Of a stretch of 64,000 nt of DNA, positions 18,467-26,198 are shown one piece after another. The position numbers and the translations under genes were made by a program. Under the pieces are notes generated by a model. That model had not been told where the DNA came from and made no database searches. It saw only the letters and a list, made by a program, of their open reading frames with translations. Location: positions 186,001-250,000 of the forward strand of contig JAJUFC010000001.1 in the NCBI GenBank assembly GCA_029263855.1. Direction: 5' to 3'. How positions within the stretch are numbered: the stretch's first letter is position 1; the number at the start of each line of letters is the position of its first letter. The DNA is from Candidatus Thermochlorobacteriaceae bacterium. Lineage in GTDB: Bacteria > Bacteroidota > Chlorobiia > Chlorobiales > Thermochlorobacteraceae.

Positions 18467-19200
18467 GATTTCGCTCCCAATTTTTCATCTAAAAAATCGT
18501 CAATTGAGTAAACGCCCGTTCTGCCTTGAATCCACTTTGCCGCTTCAAGCGCGCCTTTGGCGAATCCGTAACGATTTTTGGCGTTATGCTCGAGCGTAAT
18601 TGAATCAAATTCGGAATCGAGATGAACGCCGTGCGTGCCATAAACTTTGCCCAAGCGCATTGAGGTAATTTGCAGTTCATTTGAAAGTGGCTTTTGATGC
18701 GTGTCGGTCTGAATCGTTGTCTTACGCGGAACATTCGCTAGAATTTCATTCGCAATCGTTAGTGCTGTGCCGCTTGGCGAATCTAATTTTGCCGTATGAT
18801 GAATTTCAGAGACGGCGATGTCAAAATCAGGAAATGGCGCGTAAAGTTTGGCGACCGCATGCACCGCGCGAAAGAAGAGTTGAACGCCGAGCGAAAAATT
18901 CGAGGCGTAAATCATCGCGCCATTGCGTTCATAGACCTTTCGTTTGACTCGCTCCAACTCGCCGTGCCAACCCGTCGTGCCAACGACGATGGGCTTTCCG
19001 GCTTCCAAGAGCGCGGGCAAGTTGTAGAGAAAGGCGTGGCGGTTTGTGAAATCGATAATCGCGTCGACTGTTTCAAACACATCGGGCGTCAATGCGCTTG
19101 TGGAAGTAAGGCGAAGCGATACGGTGCAATCGTTTTCGCTTGCGATGGCATCAATGGATTTGCCCATTTTACCGTAGCCCAATAGTGCAAGTGTTAGCAT
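18463..19200 (-). CDS. dapB: 4-hydroxy-tetrahydrodipicolinate reductase
   Basis: A 245-residue enzyme of the lysine/diaminopimelate pathway that reduces 4-hydroxy-tetrahydrodipicolinate with NAD(P)H. The N-terminal Rossmann motif is LALLGYGKMGKSI. Also present are GTTGW, ASNFSLGVQL and the catalytic/substrate motif SEIHHTAKLDSPSGTA, with the two His and the Lys of the family. Length is typical. It overlaps the downstream small membrane-protein gene by 4 bases and follows the DUF5683 gene by 22 bp, so the three genes form a reverse-strand operon. No other dap gene is nearby. Confidence 0.93.
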   Translation of the reverse strand: MLTLALLGYGKMGKSIDAIASENDCTVSLRLTSTSALTPDVFETVDAIIDFTNRHAFLYNLPALLEAGKPIVVGTTGWHGELERVKRKVYERNGAMIYASNFSLGVQLFFRAVHAVAKLYAPFPDFDIAVSEIHHTAKLDSPSGTALTIANEILANVPRKTTIQTDTHQKPLSNELQITSMRLGKVYGTHGVHLDSEFDSITLEHNAKNRYGFAKGALEAAKWIQGRTGVYSIDDFLDEKLGAKS

Positions 19201-19222
19201 TCTTGTTGGAAATTGCTTTTCG

Positions 19223-19780
19223 TTAAAAAGGAATATTGAGTTGAAGCACGGTTACGGTCGGTCGTTGTTGAATTGGCGACGCGACCGTCAGCACATCGCT
19301 CGTGTCGAAGTCAAATAAATGTGCGTCAATATAGGCATCGAGAATCGAAAGCGCGTAGACGAGTGCGATATAGACGGCAAACTCGTCGCGCTGTCCACGA
19401 TGGAAATCGCGCAATCGTCGATTGAAATCAGCATTCGGCGGCACGGGCGTTTGCGCCAAAGCATTTTGATAGCGGTCGCGATAAGTTGCGTAAAGGTTAT
19501 TCTGCTGAATGAAATTATAGGCGCACCATCCGCCAAGACTTAGAAAGATGGGGACTTTCCAATAAGAACGATTGTAGAACTGTCCGAATGAGGGAATCAC
19601 GGTTGAATATAGTGTTACTTGCGAGGGCGAGAGACGCTTTTGTTTGAACACCGTTACTTTAACACTTTGCTTCGCCTGCGAGAGCGAATCTGTTTGCGCA
19701 ACTATTGGCGACGACAGAGCAACGGCAATCCACAAGCCAAGCCACAATGTTCGCTTTGTCAAAAATTTAGTTCCGTTCAT
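19223..19780 (-). CDS. DUF5683-type membrane/outer-membrane protein
   Basis: A 185-residue protein from the ATG at 19780, with a signal peptide (LWIAVALSSPIVA-Q). The conserved body has STVIPSFGQFYNRSYWKVPIFLS followed by a helix, a RDxYQNAL segment, and a second hydrophobic helix (YIALVYALSILDAYIDAHLF), the arrangement of the DUF5683 family found in Bacteroidota and Chlorobi. Its function is unknown; the family is often associated with envelope genes. A longer in-frame extension to 19891 is possible but would put over 35 residues before the signal peptide. Confidence 0.78.
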   Translation of the reverse strand: MNGTKFLTKRTLWLGLWIAVALSSPIVAQTDSLSQAKQSVKVTVFKQKRLSPSQVTLYSTVIPSFGQFYNRSYWKVPIFLSLGGWCAYNFIQQNNLYATYRDRYQNALAQTPVPPNADFNRRLRDFHRGQRDEFAVYIALVYALSILDAYIDAHLFDFDTSDVLTVASPIQQRPTVTVLQLNIPF

Positions 19781-20209
19781 GTATTCTTTGGAGTGTGGTG
19801 CAGGTCGGAGTGTGCAAAATTGTAAAAGGCATTCTTCATGAAGAGGTTTTGTTTTATCGTCAACATTTGCTTTGTGCCGTTGTTCGTGCAAAGGTCGTGA
19901 GTTTAGTTTTGGCTCAAAGCGAAATCAACCCGATTGCTGTTGATGGCGATTTAGGCAGCAAATATACGCATCGAAGTGAATGAAGAGCGAATGATGAGCC
20001 GCTGTGAGCGAACAGCGACAGTTTAACCCATTCTCACATAACTTTTAGCGACGCTATGCCAACTCCGTTACGATGTTTTTTCATTTTTTTGTATCTTCAT
20101 AACCTTTTGAGAAAAGGATAAGCATAAAATCCCATTCATACCGTAGGTTCGCTAAAAACCAAGCCTTGCGAGAAAAAACCAATTTCTTCTGAATCAAGCG
20201 TAAAACTCC
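19781..20209. other. Divergent intergenic region between DUF5683 gene and gcvT
   Basis: A 429-bp region with no convincing gene; the short open frames in it have no recognisable product. It should contain both divergent promoters. A 6-bp perfect hairpin (CGCTGT/ACAGCG, 20000-20017) is visible. I looked for a glycine riboswitch before gcvT and did not find its conserved motifs. Confidence 0.5.
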
Positions 20210-21331
20210 GTGAAACGCACACCATTTTATCATCTTCATCAAGCCAATGGCGCAAAGCTCATTGGATTCGGCGGCTACGAAATGCCCGTTCAATACGAGG
20301 GGATTCTTGCCGAGCACAGAGCCGTGCGCGAGTCGGTCGGTGTCTTTGACGTCTCGCACATGGGAGAAGTGGAAATCAAAGGCGAAAATGCCGAAGCGTT
20401 TTTGCAAAAAGTAACTACAAACGATGTCGCGCAACTCGTGAACGGCAAAGCGCAATACAGCGCGATGCTTTACGAAAATGACGCACACCACCCTGACGGT
20501 GGCACGGTCGACGACTTAATCGTGAGTCGAATTTCACCAACGCACTACTTTCTGGTTATTAATGCGAGCAACATCGAAAAAGATCTTCAATGGCTTTATC
20601 GAAACAAGATAGACGGCGTGGAAATCATCAATCGCTCCGATGAACTTTCGCTGCTTGCTGTGCAAGGCAAAAACGCGGAAGCGGTTCTGCAAGCCTTGAC
20701 AAGCGTAAATCTTGCCGAGATTCGCTACTACCACTTTGCGCACGGCAAGTTAGCCGATGTTGAAATGATGATTTCACGCACAGGATACACAGGCGAAGCG
20801 GGATTTGAACTCTGCTTTCCAAATGAATACGCCGAACAAGTTTGGCAGGCGATTTTTGACGCGGGAAAGCCGTTCAACATCAAGCCGATTGGATTAGGCG
20901 CACGTGATACCCTTCGCTTGGAAATGGGATACGCACTTTATGGGCACGAACTCGACGAACAAACCAATCCAATGGAAGCGGGTTTAGGTTGGATAGTCAA
21001 ACTCTCGAAAGGTGAGTTTAATGGCAAAGCCGCGTGCTTGAAGGCGAAAGAAAATCCACAAAAAAAATTGATTGGCTTTGTTCTTCAAGGAAAAGCCATT
21101 GCCCGACAAGGGTTTGAGATTACAACCAAAGAAGGGCAAGTGATTGGGCGCGTTTGTAGTGGCACGCTCTCGCCGTCGCTTGAAAAGGCAATCGGCACAG
21201 GATTTGTGCAATCAAATGATGCGGTCGTTGGCGGAACATGCTTCGTAAAAATTCGTGGCGAACTGTGCGAAGCGGAAATTGTCAAACCGCCGTTTTTAAT
21301 AAAGCAAACACACTCAATAAAGGCAATGTAG
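20210..21331 (+). CDS. gcvT: Aminomethyltransferase (glycine cleavage T protein)
   Basis: A 373-residue protein that transfers the methylene group from the lipoyl-bound aminomethyl intermediate to tetrahydrofolate. Key family segments are FGGYEMPVQYEGILAEH, GVFDVSHMGEV, QYSAMLYEN, GYTGEAGFELCF and GARDTLRLEMGYALYGHELD, with the C-terminal barrel IGRVCSGTLSPSLEKAIGTGFV. The Asp of GVFDVSH and the Arg of GARDTLR are conserved. It starts at GTG (20210), which begins MKRTPFYHLH as in other T proteins. gcvH and gcvP are not in this window. Confidence 0.93.
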   Translation: MKRTPFYHLHQANGAKLIGFGGYEMPVQYEGILAEHRAVRESVGVFDVSHMGEVEIKGENAEAFLQKVTTNDVAQLVNGKAQYSAMLYENDAHHPDGGTVDDLIVSRISPTHYFLVINASNIEKDLQWLYRNKIDGVEIINRSDELSLLAVQGKNAEAVLQALTSVNLAEIRYYHFAHGKLADVEMMISRTGYTGEAGFELCFPNEYAEQVWQAIFDAGKPFNIKPIGLGARDTLRLEMGYALYGHELDEQTNPMEAGLGWIVKLSKGEFNGKAACLKAKENPQKKLIGFVLQGKAIARQGFEITTKEGQVIGRVCSGTLSPSLEKAIGTGFVQSNDAVVGGTCFVKIRGELCEAEIVKPPFLIKQTHSIKAM

Positions 21332-21366
21332 TCCCAGCTGCCATAGAACATTTTATCACACTGTAA

Positions 21367-22134
21367 ATGAAAATCGATGTTTTTCTTACGCCTGCAGGCA
21401 TTGAAGAGGCGACATTCAACGATAAAATCGTGGTGGTTATTGACGTGCTTCGCGCCAGCACCACGATGATTACAGCACTCGAAAATGGTGCAAAGGAAAT
21501 TATTCCTGTCGCTGAGGTCGAGGACGCATTGATGGTGGCGTCAAGTTTATTTTCCGAGCGTCCGCTTCTTTCGGGAGAGCGGCAAGGAAAAGTCATTCAA
21601 GGATTTGATTTGGGAAATTCGCCGGAAGAATTTTCTACATCGGTGGTCGGCGAAAAAACGCTCGTGTTTTGCACCACCAACGGCACGCGCGCCATCGTTA
21701 AAGCAAAATCGGCAAAAGCCCTCGTAATATGCGGATTTATGAATATTTCCATCGTCAAAGAGTTCATTCTCAAAGCCGAAAACCTTGAATACAACCTGTC
21801 GATTATTTGTGCAGGAAAAGAAAATCGATTTTCACTCGAGGACACCATTTGCGCGGGGTTACTCGTGGATAAACTCTTGACCGATAAAAAAGGACAAGCC
21901 TTCACGCTTTCTGACAGCGCAATGGCGGCGCGCATTCTCTACGAAAAATTCAGAGGCAACGAACTTGCCGCCCTCCGCGAAAGCGAACATGGCAAATACC
22001 TTGCCCAACTCGGCTTCGGGAAAGATATTGAAGTCGCCGCTCGCATCGATACCTCACAAGCCCTTCCGATTTTGGAAGATTCTATGATACGACTGCAAAA
22101 AGTTGAAAAGCGAAAATTCAAACGTGTAGACTAA
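21367..22134 (+). CDS. comB: 2-phosphosulfolactate phosphatase family protein (ComB)
   Basis: A 255-residue protein of the ComB family, Mg-dependent phosphatases first known from coenzyme M synthesis, where they convert 2-phosphosulfolactate to sulfolactate. Seen in sequence: VVVIDVLRASTTMITALENGAKEIIP, SGERQGKVIQGFDLGNSPEEF, FCTTNGTRAI and ICAGKENRFSLEDTICAGLL, all family hallmarks. Bacterial members are common, but their substrate is rarely tested, and no other sulfolactate gene is nearby. It follows gcvT by 35 bp and may be co-transcribed. Confidence 0.87.
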   Translation: MKIDVFLTPAGIEEATFNDKIVVVIDVLRASTTMITALENGAKEIIPVAEVEDALMVASSLFSERPLLSGERQGKVIQGFDLGNSPEEFSTSVVGEKTLVFCTTNGTRAIVKAKSAKALVICGFMNISIVKEFILKAENLEYNLSIICAGKENRFSLEDTICAGLLVDKLLTDKKGQAFTLSDSAMAARILYEKFRGNELAALRESEHGKYLAQLGFGKDIEVAARIDTSQALPILEDSMIRLQKVEKRKFKRVD

Positions 22135-22154
22135 CAAGCCTGACCGACAAGCAA

Positions 22155-22556
22155 ATGACCAAAGAAGAACTCATCGCACAACTCCGCGAAAAAATCGACG
22201 GACTTTATTTTCCAAGTGAATCAGATTTTCCGTTTGAGGTTATCGTTTGGGAAAATTTCGCCGACGATTTGTTCAACACCGAAAAATGGCTCGAGCAGAA
22301 TGGCTTTCCGACCGATTCGGCTCTCGAGAACACATCAGTCGATTACCTTTTTCGCAATCTTTCAGTCGAGCAAGAGTGGCACGATGAGGTTCAAAAAGAA
22401 CAAGTCGCACAATTCAAAACCCTTCAAGAATTTCTGCAAGCCAACCTCACCGACCTGACGGTTTATCGTGTTGGAAGAATCGAGATTACCATTTTCATCA
22501 TCGGCAAATTCGGAAACGACGTTGTTGGTCTAAAAACACAAGCCGTTGAAACCTAA
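22155..22556 (+). CDS. Nuclease A inhibitor-like (NuiA family) protein
   Basis: A 133-residue acidic protein. The N-terminal part IDGLYFPSESDFPFEVIVWE and the C-terminal VYRVGRIEITIFIIGKFGNDVVGLKTQAVET match the layout of NuiA, the Anabaena protein that binds and inhibits the sugar-non-specific nuclease NucA. No such nuclease gene is seen in this window. The gene follows comB by 20 bp. Assignment rests on recalled family patterns. Confidence 0.68.
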   Translation: MTKEELIAQLREKIDGLYFPSESDFPFEVIVWENFADDLFNTEKWLEQNGFPTDSALENTSVDYLFRNLSVEQEWHDEVQKEQVAQFKTLQEFLQANLTDLTVYRVGRIEITIFIIGKFGNDVVGLKTQAVET

Positions 22557-22642
22557 GGCATTCCCGCCGCCTTTCCAAAATTTCACTTTGAAAAAAGTGT
22601 ATATTCTTGCTTTCTATTGAATCCAAAATTTTGAAGTAAAAG

Positions 22643-24664
22643 ATGAAAAAAATTATCGCTTTTCTGCTCATCACGTTTGCGCTCTCGGCTCGTGTATCGG
22701 CGCAATACTCACTCGTTGACGCCTATCCGAATCTTCCAAACTTCGCCAATGCGATTGAAATCGTTAAAGCCAACGACGGAACGAATCGGCTCTTTGTCGT
22801 GCAACAGCGCGGTATCATTTTCGTGTTTGAAGATTCGCCGACGGTGAGCGTGAGAAAAACCTTCCTCGATTTATCGAGCGTTGTCTCTCAATCAGGAAGC
22901 GAAACGGGATTGCTTGGACTTGCCTTTCACCCGAACTACGCGCAGAATCGCAAGTTCTTTGTTTATTACACCACAGGTTCGCCATTGAGAACGGAAGTCG
23001 CAAGTCTTCAAACCAGCACTCAAAATCCCGATTCGGCAGTCGCCATTAGCCGTCAAGTGATTTTCACTGAAACACAGCCGTTCAGCAACCACAATGGTGG
23101 GAAGATTGCCTTCGGTCCCGACGGATACCTTTACATCTCGCTTGGAGATGGTGGAAGCGCAGGCGACCCGGGCAACCGCTCACAGAATCGCAATACGACG
23201 CTCGGCAAGTTGCTCAGAATTGATGTGGATTTTGTGCAAAGTCCGCTGAACTATGGCATTCCGCCGACGAACCCATTTGTCGGTCAGCCAAATGTGCGTG
23301 AAGAAATTTTTGCATGGGGCTTGCGCAACATGTGGAAGTTCAGTTTTGACGAGCAAGGCAGAATTTGGGGTGCCGATGTCGGGCAAAATATGTGGGAAGA
23401 AATCAACATTATTGAAAACGGTGGTAATTACGGATGGCGAAAGTTTGAAGGCAACGTCGTCTATAACACCAGCGACCCCACGCCACCGAATGCAATTTTC
23501 CCAATTTGGGTTTATCCGCACAGCTCAGGAGACGCTTCAATCACGGGCGGGCATGTTTATCGAGGCTCGCGAATTCCTGCGCTCTACGGAAAGTATATTT
23601 ATGGCGACTATGTCTCGCGCCGCATTTGGGCATTGACATATGATTTCGTCAATCCTGCCACGAACGAGTTTCTGCTTCAAAACCCGCAGCTCATTTCGGC
23701 ATTTGGGGAAGATTTGAACAACGAAATTTTAGTTGTCGGCTATAACTCAACGGCAGGACGCATTCGGCGGTTAGTTTCGTCAACGCCTGCACCATTGCTT
23801 GATGTAATAAAAACCTTGCGAAACTTCGGTCTTGTGCCTGCACAACAGCAAAAGACGGATACGCTCATCTTGCGCAACACCGGCAACGCACCGCTCATTA
23901 TCTCGTCAATTAGCACACAAACCAGCGTCTTCAGCGTCGCGATGACCTCCACAACGATTGCCGCAGGCGCAAGCGATACGCTGTTCATTACCTTTGCGCC
24001 GCCATCAATCGGCAATTATCTCGACACGCTTCAACTCGTCAGCAATGCCGCGCCGCCATTGGTTCGCATTCCGCTTTCAGGCGTAGGAGATAATCCGCTT
24101 TCGGTAGAGTGGTCGTCATTCACCGCCATTCCAAGCGCAAGCGGCGCGAAACTCTCTTGGGAAACGTGTTGTGAAGTCAATAATGCAGGGTTTGAAATTG
24201 AGCGCAAACAGCCCGCAACCGAGTGGCAGATGATTGGCTTCGTGCAAGGTCGCGGAACGACTTCCGAAGTCCAACGCTACTCGTTCAACGACAATGCCGC
24301 GCCAACAGGCACTGTCCTCTATCGCTTGAAGCAAGTCGACTTTGATGGCGTATTTTCATACAGCCCGATTGTCGAGATTGCGATAGGCGCGCCCAAAACC
24401 TTCGCACTCAATCAAAACTATCCGAATCCGTTTAACCCTGAAACGCGCATCGGTTATCGCTTGCCGATTGCGTCCGATGTCAAACTTGAACTCTTCGATG
24501 TGCTCGGCAGAAAACTGGCTACGCTTGTCAATGCGCGACAAGAAGCAGGTTCTTATCTCATCGCGCTCAATACGCAAACGATGAGCCTTGCCAGCGGCAC
24601 GTATTTTTATCGATTGCAAGCGGGAAACTTCGTTGAGACGAAAAAAATGATGTTATTGAAGTGA
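22643..24664 (+). CDS. Secreted PQQ-type glucose/sorbosone dehydrogenase with T9SS sorting domain
   Basis: A 673-residue exported protein. The signal peptide ends ARVSA-Q near residue 21. The six-bladed glucose/sorbosone dehydrogenase propeller spans about 28-375, with GLLGLAFHPNY, FSNHNGGKIAFGPDGYLYISLGDGG, WGLRNMWKFSFD and GGHVYRGSRIPALYGKYIYGDY. An ASH-like domain follows (about 385-480, LVPAQQQKTDTLILRNTGNAPL), then a fibronectin-like segment and a type A T9SS sorting domain (NYPNPFNPETRIGYRLP to KKMMLLK). Propellers of this family bind PQQ and oxidise aldose sugars or serve as adhesion modules. It is probably released or anchored outside the cell. Confidence 0.88.
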   Translation: MKKIIAFLLITFALSARVSAQYSLVDAYPNLPNFANAIEIVKANDGTNRLFVVQQRGIIFVFEDSPTVSVRKTFLDLSSVVSQSGSETGLLGLAFHPNYAQNRKFFVYYTTGSPLRTEVASLQTSTQNPDSAVAISRQVIFTETQPFSNHNGGKIAFGPDGYLYISLGDGGSAGDPGNRSQNRNTTLGKLLRIDVDFVQSPLNYGIPPTNPFVGQPNVREEIFAWGLRNMWKFSFDEQGRIWGADVGQNMWEEINIIENGGNYGWRKFEGNVVYNTSDPTPPNAIFPIWVYPHSSGDASITGGHVYRGSRIPALYGKYIYGDYVSRRIWALTYDFVNPATNEFLLQNPQLISAFGEDLNNEILVVGYNSTAGRIRRLVSSTPAPLLDVIKTLRNFGLVPAQQQKTDTLILRNTGNAPLIISSISTQTSVFSVAMTSTTIAAGASDTLFITFAPPSIGNYLDTLQLVSNAAPPLVRIPLSGVGDNPLSVEWSSFTAIPSASGAKLSWETCCEVNNAGFEIERKQPATEWQMIGFVQGRGTTSEVQRYSFNDNAAPTGTVLYRLKQVDFDGVFSYSPIVEIAIGAPKTFALNQNYPNPFNPETRIGYRLPIASDVKLELFDVLGRKLATLVNARQEAGSYLIALNTQTMSLASGTYFYRLQAGNFVETKKMMLLK

Positions 24665-24685
24665 TTTAGAACGAAGCGATTCACC

Positions 24686-24724
24686 AAAGTGCAAAGTGGA
24701 GCAATTCATTTTGCACTTTTTTAA
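24686..24724 (+). terminator. Rho-independent terminator
   Basis: AAAGTGCAAA (24686-24695) pairs perfectly with TTTGCACTTT (24710-24719) and is followed by TTTAATTTT. It ends the sugar dehydrogenase transcript. Confidence 0.8.
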
Positions 24725-24746
24725 TTTTGAGAAATAATCAAGACAC

Positions 24747-26135
24747 ATGAAACGCCTCTGTTTATTGTTGTTTTTGCTCGGTGGTGCGATGATGCGCTTA
24801 AACGCGCAAGTGATAAACCTCACCGAAAGCACCGACTATGCCACCTTCAAAGCCGATTCGGGCAAAGTGCTGATTGAGTTTTACATCGCCTTTCAAAAAG
24901 CAAAGTTGCCGTATCAAGCGCAAGACGATACAGCACGGGTTGAAGTTGACCTGTCGATTTCAGCAAGAGAAAAAAGCGGTGCAGAGCAGAGGGAGACGAT
25001 AAAAGTAGTCTCGTCCGAAAAGCCGTCGAGCCGAAATGAAGGATTGCTCATTGCCCGCGTGCCGATGATTCTGCCGCCTGGCACTTACGACTTCACGCTT
25101 TCTGCACAAGCAGGCAACGGCGAACAAATCGGCAAAGGCGACTTCAAACGCATCAAACTCAAACCCTTTGATTCCGATAGCCTGCGCGTGAGCGACATCG
25201 AGTTAGCCTTCAACATTTTCAAGAGCGAAAACATAAACTCACCGTTCTACAAAAACTCGTTGGAAGTGATTCCAAACCCGACCGCAATTTACGGCAATAC
25301 CGTCTCCACCGTATCGATTTATTTAGAGATTTATAATTTGGTTCGAAACCTTCGCCTCAATTCCGATTCGCTCTACTTGCGCACCTATCTTTCGCGCAAC
25401 GACCTCGTGCTCGAGGAAACCGAACGTCGCAAAGTGCGCCGACGAACTGCCGACGCGATTGTCTATATCGAAAAAACGCCTATCGATAGCCTGCTCAGCG
25501 GCAAGTATGAATATCACTTTGAACTGTCGGATTCGTCGTTCAAGCCGATAATTCACCGTTCAAAATCTATCTTCATTTACAATCCCAACATCAAGCCTGA
25601 AATGGTTGCCGAGCGCAACATGGACGCAATGGCGATGGAATTTGCAGGTGTTTCAGAAGAACTACTGAATGAAATGCGCCAACAAATCGAATACATTATC
25701 AATAGCGACGAAAGAGAAACTTACAAAAGGGTAAAAACCATCGAGGAGAAGCGCAATTTTTTTGAACGCTTCTGGGCAGTGCGTGGCGGAACATCGGCGC
25801 GGCGCGCTTACATGAACAAAATCGAGGAAGCCAATCGTCGCTTCTCGCAAGGCTCAACGCCCGGCTACAAAATGGACAAAGGACGTGTGTTCATCAAATA
25901 CGGCGAGCCACAAAACATCGAGCGCGAAAACGCCGCAAGCAACCAAAAGCCCTACGAAATCTGGCAATACGAAAACCTACAAGCGCAAGGCAATGTGATT
26001 TTTATTTTTGCGGATAGAATGGGATTCGGTCGATATGAACTCATTCACTCGACGGCGATTGGCGAAGTGTTTAATCAAAATTGGCAACAAGTGGTCAATC
26101 AAAACAATAACCGTGCGAATCGCGACGGCTTTTAA
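24747..26135 (+). CDS. GWxTD domain-containing exported protein
   Basis: A 462-residue protein with a signal peptide (LLLFLLGGAMMRLNA-Q). The N-terminal two thirds is a beta-rich domain of unknown role. The C-terminal region (about 330-440) matches the GWxTD domain: FWAVRGGTSARRAYMNKIEE, then RRFSQGSTPGYKMDKGRVFIKYGEP and YEIWQYEN. The name-giving motif is altered to GYKMD. The family is largely confined to Bacteroidota, Chlorobi and relatives and is thought to be envelope-associated; its function is not known. The gene lies upstream of pheT with a 63-bp gap. Confidence 0.85.
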   Translation: MKRLCLLLFLLGGAMMRLNAQVINLTESTDYATFKADSGKVLIEFYIAFQKAKLPYQAQDDTARVEVDLSISAREKSGAEQRETIKVVSSEKPSSRNEGLLIARVPMILPPGTYDFTLSAQAGNGEQIGKGDFKRIKLKPFDSDSLRVSDIELAFNIFKSENINSPFYKNSLEVIPNPTAIYGNTVSTVSIYLEIYNLVRNLRLNSDSLYLRTYLSRNDLVLEETERRKVRRRTADAIVYIEKTPIDSLLSGKYEYHFELSDSSFKPIIHRSKSIFIYNPNIKPEMVAERNMDAMAMEFAGVSEELLNEMRQQIEYIINSDERETYKRVKTIEEKRNFFERFWAVRGGTSARRAYMNKIEEANRRFSQGSTPGYKMDKGRVFIKYGEPQNIERENAASNQKPYEIWQYENLQAQGNVIFIFADRMGFGRYELIHSTAIGEVFNQNWQQVVNQNNNRANRDGF

Positions 26136-26198
26136 GTTATCAAATGGAACGCGCTACTTTGCAATGCGCGATTCAATAAGCAACGAAAACAATCAAAC

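Noticed and set aside
19981-20209. Glycine riboswitch before gcvT
   Set aside because: The conserved glycine aptamer motifs and tandem arrangement are not present.
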